Notes: generated by a model from the sequence alone, not told the origin. Shown: positions 1 to 6,306, counted from the stretch's first letter. The stretch is DNA of 6,501 nucleotides from Candidatus Caenarcanales bacterium (GCA_022447685.1 JAKVAO010000105.1:1-6501); one strand, 5' to 3'. Made by a program: numbers and translations.

Positions 1-17
1 TTTTTTACTTTTCTCAT
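1..17 (-). CDS. possible 5' end of a divergent gene cut by the left edge
   Basis: On the minus strand an ATG at 17-15 opens a frame (M-R-K-V-K...) that runs off the left edge. A purine-rich GAAGGTG stretch, complementary to plus bases around 25-31, lies about 9 bases upstream and could serve as a ribosome binding site. That is all that can be seen; five codons give no clue to function. A divergent gene sharing the upstream region with the mscS gene would be a normal arrangement, but the signal could easily be chance. Confidence 0.2.
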
Positions 18-106
18 ATTCTCACACCTTCTGATATACGTATTTACTGGCCTGAATTTCTCAGTCCACTACACTAAAAACTAAATGGAATGCAAGTCGT
101 AGGAAT

Positions 107-961
107 ATGAGTATTGTCCAGAAAATTATTAACTCTTTGATTGTTATTGCTATTGGTTTAACAATTTATGTGATTTTCAAATATTTTATTGACCATTTAT
201 ATAATTCTATCCGTCCAAAAAATGTAATTAGAGAGAGTGATAAGGCTCTACGTCTTAGAACTATTGCAAAACTTCTATATTGGCTACTCGGAATTGTTGT
301 GGTAATTTTTATTGGCTACGGAATTTTAGATGTATTTGGAATCGATACTACTGTGTTTGTTGCTAGTGCTGGGGTTTTGGGTATTGCAGTTGGTTTTGCT
401 GGGCAGTGTTTACTTAAAGATTTAATCACAGGGATTTTCATTATTATTGAGGGTCAGTATCGTATCGACGACGTTATTGAAATCAATGGTCACAGGGGGC
501 TTGTAGAAGATATAAATTTGAGAGTCACAACTCTTAGAGACCTAGAGGGAAAAGTTTATACTATCCCTAATGGTGAAATTAAAACTATTATTAATTGCAC
601 TAAAGGTTTTTCTTACGCTTTGTTTGACTTAGGAGTTGCTTATAAAGAAGATTTAGAAAGTGTAATGGATATTATTACTGAGCTAGGTTCAGAACTTCGC
701 TCTGATAAACATTTTAAATATTTGATCATGGAAGATCTTGAAATGCTTGGAGTTGAAGAGTTTGCTGATTCCCAGGTTACTATAAAGTTTAGAATTAAAA
801 CCTTACCTATTAAGCAATGGGAAGTTGCTAGAGAGTTTCGTCTGAGGATTAAGAAAAAATTTGATGAATTTGGTATCGAGATACCATTCCCACATAGAAC
901 TCTGTACCTAGGGACAGGCGAGGAAAATTCTTCAATAGATAATTTCTTGAGGAATAAGTAA
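107..961 (+). CDS. MscS-family small-conductance mechanosensitive ion channel
   Basis: This is an inner-membrane channel that opens under membrane tension to release solutes on osmotic downshock. The 284-residue length is that of the minimal three-helix MscS type (E. coli MscS is 286). Hydrophobic segments lie at about residues 8-30, 54-78 and 83-116. The third is the Gly/Ala-rich pore helix, with AGVLGIAVGFAGQ at 88-100, followed by the family pattern KDLITGIFIIIEGQYRIDDV at 104-123. The beta-domain motif IPNGEI (153-158) is present, and the rest is a soluble alpha/beta C-terminal domain. One small oddity is Cys101 after GFAGQ, where many relatives have Asn. The ATG at 107 has a weak AGGA about 3 bases upstream; no better start exists. 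The SDR gene follows after 50 bases with no terminator visible between, so co-transcription is likely. Family assignment is secure; gating behaviour is not readable from the sequence. Confidence 0.93.
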   Translation: MSIVQKIINSLIVIAIGLTIYVIFKYFIDHLYNSIRPKNVIRESDKALRLRTIAKLLYWLLGIVVVIFIGYGILDVFGIDTTVFVASAGVLGIAVGFAGQCLLKDLITGIFIIIEGQYRIDDVIEINGHRGLVEDINLRVTTLRDLEGKVYTIPNGEIKTIINCTKGFSYALFDLGVAYKEDLESVMDIITELGSELRSDKHFKYLIMEDLEMLGVEEFADSQVTIKFRIKTLPIKQWEVAREFRLRIKKKFDEFGIEIPFPHRTLYLGTGEENSSIDNFLRNK

Positions 962-1011
962 GAGAATAAATGTATTTTGCTTTTAGTGTTTTTACTTTAA
1001 AATGTTAATTA

Positions 1012-1758
1012 ATGAGTAAAAATATTAAAGGTAAAGTCGTTGTTATTACAGGAGCAAGCAGTGGTCTTGGAGAAGAAACTGCTCGCTATTTAGCTAGCTT
1101 AGGTGCAAAAGTTGTACTTGCAGCTAGGCGTGAAGAAAAATTAAAAGCTATAGTTGATGATATCAAAGCAAGTGGAGCTGAGGCTATGTACTTATCTACC
1201 GACGTTTCTAAGCAGGCTGATGTCGAAAACCTGGTAAATAAAGCAGTTGACACATATGGCTGTATCGATGTCATTATCAATAATGCAGGAATAATGTCTA
1301 TTGCCCCAATGGCTGAGACTAAAGTTGATGAATGGGATAGGATGATTGATATCAATATCAAAGGTGTACTTTATGGTATCGCTGCTGCTTTGCCTATTTT
1401 CCAGAAACAAGAAAGAGGACATTTTATAAATATATCTTCTGTAGCTGGAGTGAAAGTATTTAGTCCAGGTGGAACTGTTTATAGTGGAACGAAGTTTGCT
1501 GTGCGTGCTATCAGTGAAGGCTTGCGTCATGAAATTGGTGGCAAGATTCGTACTACTTGTATTGAACCAGGTGCCGTTGATTCAGAACTGAAACATGGTT
1601 CTTCTCATGCTGCAAGTTCTGAGTTTGTTCAGGACTTTTATGAGAGATGTGCGATTCCAGCAGACTCAGTTGCTCGTGCTATTGCTTATGCAATTGAGCA
1701 ACCAGATGATGTCGATATTAATGAAATAGTTTTGCGCCCTACTGTTCAGGAATTTTAA
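1012..1758 (+). CDS. classical short-chain dehydrogenase/reductase (SDR), NAD(P)-dependent
   Basis: This 248-residue protein is a full-length cytosolic oxidoreductase of the classical SDR family. It shows the cofactor-binding TGASSGLG (13-20), Arg39-Arg40 after the second strand (which favours NADP(H), an inference), NNAG (90-93), the structural/catalytic Asn115, the ISS serines (142-143) and YSGTK with catalytic Tyr157 and Lys161. The Ser143-to-Tyr157 spacing is 14 rather than the more usual 13, from one extra residue in the KVFSPGG loop. The C-terminus NEIVLRPTVQEF is typical of the YdfG-like SDR subgroup, often annotated as NADP-dependent 3-hydroxy acid or serine dehydrogenases. Substrate cannot be deduced. 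No Shine-Dalgarno sequence precedes the ATG; the 13-mer TTTACTTTAAAAT ends 8 bases upstream. The stop codon abuts a second, truncated SDR gene. Confidence 0.9.
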   Translation: MSKNIKGKVVVITGASSGLGEETARYLASLGAKVVLAARREEKLKAIVDDIKASGAEAMYLSTDVSKQADVENLVNKAVDTYGCIDVIINNAGIMSIAPMAETKVDEWDRMIDINIKGVLYGIAAALPIFQKQERGHFINISSVAGVKVFSPGGTVYSGTKFAVRAISEGLRHEIGGKIRTTCIEPGAVDSELKHGSSHAASSEFVQDFYERCAIPADSVARAIAYAIEQPDDVDINEIVLRPTVQEF

Positions 1759-1760
1759 AT

Positions 1761-2231
1761 GAGAGATTTCCTCAGATTGATATTCTAGTGAACAATGCAG
1801 CTGTATTGAAGCAAGGTGATTTCTTAAGTGTAGGTAGTGATGAGTTTCTAGAAAGCCTTAAAGTTAATTTTGAAGCTCCCTTTCATTTAATGAGAGCTTT
1901 AGTTCCTGAGATGGTTAAAAACAACTACGGGCGAGTGGTTAATCTATCTTCTGGTTGGGGAGCTTTTGCTGATGGCTTAACTGGACCAGCAGCATATTCT
2001 GTGACTAAAGCTGCAATTAATGCTTTGACTCTTAGTCTGAGTCAAGCTATTACTGCTACTAATGTGAAAGTCAACTCTATGTGTCCTGGTTGGGTGCGCA
2101 CTCGAATGGGAGGAGAGGGGGCAAGTCGTTCTCCAGAGGAAGGTGCAGAAACCGTTATTTGGCTTGCAACTTTAGAAGATGATGGACCTAGTGGTGGTTT
2201 TTTTAGGGATAAGAAGCTTATTGATTGGTGA
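1761..2231 (+). pseudogene. N-terminally truncated second SDR (carbonyl-reductase-like), missing cofactor-binding part
   Basis: Recognisable SDR sequence starts at about 1761, within the codons reading ERFPQIDILVNNAAV, and runs to the stop at 2229-2231. Numbered from the GTG at 1788, which falls inside the conserved LVNNAA strand, it keeps Asn27, the LSS serines (53-55) and AAYSVTK with Tyr70 and Lys74. The C-terminal SPEEGAETVIWLATLEDDGPSGGFFRD resembles plant-type and bacterial carbonyl-reductase-like SDRs. Roughly the first 75 residues, including the TGxxxGxG NAD(P)-binding turn, are absent. The frame stays open back to 1725 but there overlaps the first SDR gene in another frame, so the missing part is not hidden there. 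The only nearby ATG (1759) ends after nine codons. A protein from GTG 1788 (147 residues) could be made but should not bind cofactor. A deletion, or an assembly gap, between two tandem SDR genes is the simplest explanation; the retained part has no internal stop. Confidence 0.75.
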
Positions 2232-2233
2232 AT

Positions 2234-2252
2234 TTACTTTAAAATAAAGTAA
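2234..2252 (+). promoter_or_regulatory. perfect inverted repeat abutting the antiporter start codon
   Basis: TTACTTTA (2234-2241) and TAAAGTAA (2245-2252) are perfect 8-base inverted arms around three A's, and the right arm ends on the first base of the antiporter ATG. It takes the place where a ribosome binding site would be expected; no GG-containing Shine-Dalgarno sequence is present. It could be an operator or a weak RNA hairpin, but with only one G-C pair per stem the hairpin would be unstable. The role is not shown by the sequence. Confidence 0.35.
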
Positions 2253-2521
2253 TGGTAACAGCAGATTTATTTAATAGTATTGGCTTAATAATTCTATCTG
2301 CTTCAGCAGCACAAATTTTAAGTTGGCGTTTTAAGATACCCAATATATTAATTTTAATGGTCTTTGGTCTAATATTGGGACCTCTGACACAGACTGTAGA
2401 CCCACATGAAATATTTGGATCTTTGTTTGAGATTGTAATAGAACTGACAGTAGTTGTTTTACTCTTTGAGGGAGGCTTGACGCTGAAATTCAAAGAGCTG
2501 AAAGGGATATCTTCTGGGTGA
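2252..2521 (+). CDS. cation:proton antiporter (CPA1/NhaP type), N-terminal fragment before a frameshift
   Basis: These 89 codons encode the first two membrane helices of a sodium/proton-type antiporter. They show the conserved PNILILMVFGLILGP around residues 30-44 and LLFEGGLTLKFKELK near the end. The frame stops at TGA (2519-2521) in the middle of the transport domain. The family sequence continues without loss in the -1 frame from GTG 2518-2520, so this is one broken gene rather than a small protein. A second in-frame stop (TAG) follows three codons later, so simple read-through would not rescue it. The start is 20 bases after the truncated SDR, with no Shine-Dalgarno sequence. Without the shift this fragment cannot transport ions by itself. 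Confidence 0.8.
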   Translation: MVTADLFNSIGLIILSASAAQILSWRFKIPNILILMVFGLILGPLTQTVDPHEIFGSLFEIVIELTVVVLLFEGGLTLKFKELKGISSG

Positions 2522-4011
2522 AACGTTTAGTTAGTCTGGGTATTCTTTTCAATGCAGCTTTAACGACACTTGCAGCTTACTATATCGCTGGTTTGTCCCT
2601 TGGTGTAAGTTTGATACTTGCATCCATACTTGTTGTTACTGGACCTACCGTTATTATTCCAATTCTAAGACAAGTGAATTTGGGTAATCGATTAAATAAA
2701 TATTTGAAGTGGGAGGCGATAATAAATGATCCTATAGGTATTCTTTTTACCTTAGTAATTTATGAGTATCTGGTCTATCAACATCTAAATTCCGAGCTTG
2801 TAATCTTGTATGCAATTCCTAAAGCTATTATCTATTCTCTGCTTTGTACTTTTCTTGTCGGCTATTCATTAAAGTTTCTCTTTGAGAAAACACATTTCCC
2901 GGATTTCCTTAAAGTTCCAACAGTATTATCTACGATATTGTTGATTTTTATATTGGCTAAAAATCTTCAAGACGGCTCTGGTTTACTTGCGGTGACATCA
3001 CTTGGAATATTTTTTGCTAATCAAAAAATGCTAGTACTCGGTGAACTGAAAAAATTTAAAGAATCTATTAGTGTCTTTTCTGTTTCCTTGGTTTTTATAT
3101 TAATGGCAGCTAGTATAAACTTGGATATTTTGAATAGATTAGATTATCACCACTATATTTTTATTTTTTTCGTTGTTGTACTAATCAGGGTGCTTTCTAT
3201 AGTATTTTCTACTTTGGCAAGTGATATGAAATTTAAAGAAGCTCTTTTGATTGGATCTTTTGGACCAAGAGGAATAGTTGCAGCTTCAATCGCTGGTATT
3301 ATTGGTACCCGTTTACAGCACTTCAATATTCCAGATGGTGAAATGATTTTACCTATTGTTTTTGCCGTTATATTTAGTACTGTTCTAGTTCATAGTTTAG
3401 CTATTGAGCCACTTGCTAAATTACTTGGTTTTGATACTAGTAAAGGTAAGGGTTTGGTGATTGTCGGTGCTTCGAAATGGAGTATAGATCTGGCTAAGCT
3501 TCTTGAAGATTATGGAGTGCCTGTACTGATAACTGATTCGAATTGGAATCGCCTGAAACTTGCTAGAAATTATAATCTGAAATATTATTATGGTGAAATT
3601 GCAATGTCTGTTCAAGAAGCTGAACTTGCTCTAGGAGATTATAGTTATCTTTTGGTTAGTACTGACAGCAATGCTTATAATCTATATGTGGCAAATACAC
3701 TTGCAGAAGACTTTGGAGCAAATAATATTTTTCAGATTCCCTTAGATAATCAAGTTAATATGATTACCGGGGATAAGGACTTGAAGTTTAATACTTTGAA
3801 AGAAAAAATTCATTATGGGTGGGCTTTTAAGGCAACGCCTATCACTAAAGAATTCACAATGAAAGATTTCTACAACTTAGATGAGAATAAAGATGCAGTT
3901 AATGTTCTTACTATTAAGGCTGACAAAAGTATAAGTTTTGTATCTGACCATAAACAAGTCAATGTCAAGGAAGGTGATTTACTTGTTAGTTTCTTTGATA
4001 AAGTTAATTGA
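2518..4011 (+). CDS. cation:proton antiporter (CPA1/NhaP type) with C-terminal TrkA-N/RCK-like domain, main part
   Basis: This is an inner-membrane exchanger of Na+ or K+ for protons. The 497 codons hold the remaining helices: VTGPTVIIPIL (40-50) with the unwound-helix TGPT, the ion-binding Asn70-Asp71 in EAIINDPIG (66-74), and GPRGIVA (249-255) with the conserved Arg251. The membrane part ends near residue 300. From about 311 a Rossmann fold of the TrkA-N/RCK-N type follows (GLVIVGASKWS, 312-322; Asp at the second strand in ITDSN), then a small C-terminal domain to 497. The nucleotide-binding GxGxxG is degenerate (GASKWS). Together with the preceding 89 codons this gives about 585 residues, a normal length for such antiporters. 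The formal GTG start overlaps the upstream stop (GTGA), but the protein from it lacks the first helices, so that start is unlikely to be original. The gene ends 9 bases before the convergent deacetylase. Substrate ion is not determinable. Confidence 0.87.
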   Translation: MKRLVSLGILFNAALTTLAAYYIAGLSLGVSLILASILVVTGPTVIIPILRQVNLGNRLNKYLKWEAIINDPIGILFTLVIYEYLVYQHLNSELVILYAIPKAIIYSLLCTFLVGYSLKFLFEKTHFPDFLKVPTVLSTILLIFILAKNLQDGSGLLAVTSLGIFFANQKMLVLGELKKFKESISVFSVSLVFILMAASINLDILNRLDYHHYIFIFFVVVLIRVLSIVFSTLASDMKFKEALLIGSFGPRGIVAASIAGIIGTRLQHFNIPDGEMILPIVFAVIFSTVLVHSLAIEPLAKLLGFDTSKGKGLVIVGASKWSIDLAKLLEDYGVPVLITDSNWNRLKLARNYNLKYYYGEIAMSVQEAELALGDYSYLLVSTDSNAYNLYVANTLAEDFGANNIFQIPLDNQVNMITGDKDLKFNTLKEKIHYGWAFKATPITKEFTMKDFYNLDENKDAVNVLTIKADKSISFVSDHKQVNVKEGDLLVSFFDKVN

Positions 4012-4020
4012 GTAAACTAT

Positions 4021-4906
4021 TTATATCTCTGTATCATTTAATAACTCAGAAATACTGACAAACACAAAGCCTCGTTCTTTTAATGCTGGGATTACTTGTT
4101 CCAATATTGCAGCAGTATTTGGTGTATCCCAAACTCTCTCTCCGTTGCAGCGATAGTCGCTTAGGTGAAGGAGAATTATTGAGCCATTTTGAGTGTTGTT
4201 GAGAATTTTTTTACTAGTTTTATCTACTGGTTCTATAGACTTGAAATCTTTGAAGGCTTGAGCTTTTGCCATGAATATATCAGCTAGTACAGGTTTAATA
4301 TTTTCATCTTCTAAAACTTTTTCTATATCTTTGTTTATAGCTCCCCATGGAGGACGAAAGTACCAAGCTGAATTAGGTTTTTGTGTAGAATTTTCAATAA
4401 GTTTTTTCGTTGCAAGTATCTGAGCTTTTGCTGAGTAATTAGTAAATAAGTTTGTCATCTTGCGATTTTGATTCCAGCCGTGAATTTGAATTTCATGTCC
4501 TCGTTTAGAAATTTCTTGAATTAGAATTTGTTCTTGGTTGATTTGAATTCTACTCCCTAAGACAAAGAAAGTGGCAGGGATATCATACTTCTCTAAAATA
4601 TCTAAAACTTCCTTGCTGTATTTAAAGCTGGGACCATCATCAAAGCTTAGGGCGATTTCTTTTTTCTTGCGGGAGCCATGGTAGATAATATCTGGCTTTA
4701 TGACTTTGGAGGCTAAGTATAAAAAAGGAGCTAAGTCTGGAAGTGTGAGTTTGTTTTGTGGATTTTTGATTTGATCTTCTTTGCAGAATTGTAAAATTGT
4801 CGGGTCTTTGATTTCCGGGAAATGAGTTGATGCAAGACTTGGTAGGAATTTTGAAAAAATAAAAAACGCAAAGGCAAAAGTAAAAAAGTATTAAGGTGGA
4901 TTTCAT
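4021..4906 (-). pseudogene. polysaccharide deacetylase (NodB-type), frameshifted in the signal-peptide region
   Basis: The minus strand encodes a secreted or membrane-anchored carbohydrate esterase family 4 domain, which removes acetyl groups from peptidoglycan or other polysaccharides. In one frame down to the stop (4023-4021) lie motif 1 IALSFDDGP (FDDGP at 4644-4630), motif 2 GHEIQIHGWNQ (His at 4482-4480), motif 3 RPPWG, and the C-terminal GSIILLH plus a GFVFVSISEL end. A good start exists at ATG 4906 with AAAGGA upstream and a hydrophobic leader, but in a different frame. Dropping one T from a T-run between about 4888 and 4855 would join them into some 294 residues beginning MKSTLILF. 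The catalytic frame has no ATG until 4458, which would delete motif 1. In motif 2 the second metal-binding His (H-x-x-x-H) is Gln, so activity is doubtful even if the frame is restored. It could be decay, a sequencing error, or slippage on the T-runs. Confidence 0.75.
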
Positions 4907-4948
4907 TATTTATCCTTTGTGGGATATTTTAGCAAAGCTATTAAATTA

Positions 4949-5024
4949 AAACTTTTAATAAAGACTCGCCTTATTAAAAGTTAAGAGTTAAACTTTTAAT
5001 AAGGGTTTTTATAATTAAAAGTTT
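4949..5024. repeat. array of four alternating inverted half-sites upstream of the fic gene
   Basis: AACTTTTAATAA occurs at 4950-4961 and again at 4991-5002. Its reverse complement TTATTAAAAGTT is at 4971-4982, and ATTAAAAGTTT at 5014-5024. Half-site starts are about 20-21 bases apart in alternating orientation, and the direct-repeat period is exactly 41 bases, close to four helical turns. The strongest pairing is between the middle two: CCTTATTAAAAGTT (4969-4982) with AACTTTTAATAAGG (4991-5004), 14 bases perfect. It is followed by GTTTTT, which resembles an intrinsic terminator. The array lies between the divergent deacetylase and fic genes and overlaps the fic -10 box, so an operator for a dimeric regulator, possibly the Fic protein's own winged helix, is plausible. 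Confidence 0.7.
5010..5015 (+). promoter_or_regulatory. TATAAT -10 box of a putative fic promoter
   Basis: A perfect TATAAT sits between the third and fourth half-sites of the repeat array. The -35 region (around 4988-4993, TTAAAC, 16-base spacer) is poor. Transcription would start near 5021-5024, leaving almost no leader before the ATG at 5029. The mRNA would then be nearly leaderless, or would use the ATG at 5062, which has AGGGA a few bases upstream. In such AT-rich DNA a TATAAT can arise by chance. Confidence 0.35.
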
Positions 5025-6165
5025 GAAAATGAAGAAACTTAACTATAAATCAGGGAAATACATGAAGCAAGGCACTTATTCAAGCTTTATGCCGTCATCT
5101 TTGAAAAATATTCAATTAGATTTTTCCGGTACTAAAATTCCAAAATTGCTAGAGAATGCCTTAATTGAACTTGGAGAGTTAAATGCTTACTCAGAGTTAA
5201 TGCCTGATATTAACTTTTTTGTCAAAATGCATATTGCAAAAGAAGCCTCAAGTTCATCTCGAATAGAAGGTACTAAAACAGAAATTGATGAATTATTTAT
5301 AAGTGAAGATGTTATAGCTGAAGAAAAGCGTGATGATAGGCAAGAAGTTTTAAATTATATAGAGGCTATGAACTGGTCTATAAAAGAATTAGGCAATCTT
5401 CCATTGTCCATGAGGCTTATCAAAGGTACCCATAAAATTTTACTTTCAGGAACTAGAGGCAAGCATAAGTTACCTGGTGAAATTCGTAAATCCCAAAACT
5501 GGATTGGTGGTTCTTCAATAAATAGTGCTTTCTTTATTCCTCCAGCTCCTCAAGACTTAGGAGATCTTTTGACTGATCTGGAATATTTTTGGCATGAAGA
5601 AAATAATGAGATTTCACATTTGCTTAAAGCAGGAATTAGCCACTATCAGTTTGAAACCATTCACCCATTTTTAGACGGTAATGGTCGAACTGGTAGGCTA
5701 TTAATTATTCTATATTTAATTAATTATGGTTTGTTGAAAAAACCTTCTCTGTATTTATCTTCATATTTTGATAACTATAGGCAAGAATACTATGATGCTT
5801 TGACTTATGTGAGGACCCAAAATAATCTTGAGCATTGGCTTTTATTTTTTTTAGAAGGTGTTCAGGTTACAGCTAAAGATTCAAAAAATGTTTTTAAAAA
5901 AGTGAGTGGGTTAAAACTTAACTGTGAAAAGAAAATAACTCAAGAGTTGGGGAGAAGAACTAAGTTAGGTTTAAGTTTATTGCAGAACTTGTTTTCAAAG
6001 CCGATATTCTCAGTTGAAGAAACTTCAAAGGCTTTAAATATAACTTTCCCTACAGCAAACTCTTTGCTGAAAGAGTTTGAAAGGATACAAATTTTGAGGG
6101 AGAAAACAGGTAGTGAGAGAAATAGACTATATGAATTCCAAGAATATTTGAATTTGTTTAGTTAA
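5023..6165 (+). CDS. Fic-domain protein (SoFic-like, class II) with C-terminal winged helix; probable AMP transferase
   Basis: Fic proteins usually transfer AMP from ATP to hydroxyl side chains of target proteins; here the target is unknown. Counting from TTG 5023 (380 residues), the order is an N-terminal Fic_N-type segment beginning SGKYMKQGTYSSFMP (10-24) and the inhibitory-helix motif SSRIEG (78-83), matching (S/T)xxxE(G/N) with Glu82. Then come a flap-like NWIGG stretch, the complete active-site loop HPFLDGNGRTGR (214-225) with catalytic His214, and a winged-helix-like tail (about 320-375, FSVEETSKALNITFPTANSLLKEF). Because the inhibitory helix lies in the same chain, no separate antitoxin is needed and none is seen. 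The ATG at 5029 (codon 3) is as likely as TTG. ATG 5062 has a better ribosome site but would cut into the conserved N-terminal segment. The gene is intact, unlike its neighbours, and stands alone. The winged helix and the upstream dyads suggest autoregulation, which is inference. Confidence 0.9.
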   Translation: MKMKKLNYKSGKYMKQGTYSSFMPSSLKNIQLDFSGTKIPKLLENALIELGELNAYSELMPDINFFVKMHIAKEASSSSRIEGTKTEIDELFISEDVIAEEKRDDRQEVLNYIEAMNWSIKELGNLPLSMRLIKGTHKILLSGTRGKHKLPGEIRKSQNWIGGSSINSAFFIPPAPQDLGDLLTDLEYFWHEENNEISHLLKAGISHYQFETIHPFLDGNGRTGRLLIILYLINYGLLKKPSLYLSSYFDNYRQEYYDALTYVRTQNNLEHWLLFFLEGVQVTAKDSKNVFKKVSGLKLNCEKKITQELGRRTKLGLSLLQNLFSKPIFSVEETSKALNITFPTANSLLKEFERIQILREKTGSERNRLYEFQEYLNLFS

Positions 6166-6211
6166 ATAGTGTCATCAAGTACGACTTTATTTCGCTTATC
6201 CCTTCTGAAGT

Positions 6212-6298
6212 TTACTGCCCACTTTTAGCCATTTGAGTAGTTTCGACAAAATCTACGATTTCACCCTCGTAATGCAAATTCTCTAGTAAACCTTTAAC
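6212..6298 (-). pseudogene. possible remnant of a gene's 3' end
   Basis: The minus strand from 6298 to the stop at 6214-6212 reads VKGLLENLHYEGEIVDFVET followed by TQMAKSGQ. The composition is protein-like (acidic, amphipathic), but a stop at 6301-6299 lies directly before it and there is no start codon upstream in this frame. I do not recognise the family. It may be the decayed tail of a gene once reading leftwards toward fic, or chance; 28 open codons in AT-rich DNA are weak evidence. Confidence 0.2.
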
Positions 6299-6306
6299 TT
6301 AAAATC

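Noticed and set aside
85..102. Five-codon upstream frame (ATG to TAG) before the mscS gene
   Set aside because: Too short and without a ribosome binding site; likely chance, though it ends 4 bases before the mscS ATG.
1086..1530. Two minus-strand frames of 91 and 112 codons inside the first SDR
   Set aside because: They lie antisense to a complete, well-conserved SDR and resemble no protein; they are shadows.
2239..2493. 84-codon minus-strand frame
   Set aside because: Antisense to the conserved N-terminal helices of the antiporter.
2510..2525. Programmed -1 frameshift site in the antiporter
   Set aside because: No slippery heptamer, and repairing a G-run by one base is a simpler explanation; kept only as an alternative.
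3421..3615. 64-codon minus-strand frame
   Set aside because: Antisense to the Rossmann domain of the antiporter.
4012..4020. Bidirectional terminator between antiporter and deacetylase
   Set aside because: Only nine bases separate the convergent stops and no stem with a T-run is visible.
4640..4906. 88-codon minus-strand frame from ATG 4906
   Set aside because: After the hydrophobic start the sequence is Ser/Gln/Lys-rich nonsense, while the deacetylase domain is encoded in the adjacent frame; it is the out-of-frame continuation, not a separate protein.
4949..5024. Regular repeats that might be a short CRISPR array
   Set aside because: The units alternate in orientation, are only 11-14 bases, and there are no unique spacers of constant length nor cas genes.
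5062..5064. ATG as the fic start
   Set aside because: It has a better purine tract upstream, but conserved N-terminal residues (SGKY) precede it, so 5029 or 5023 fits the family better.
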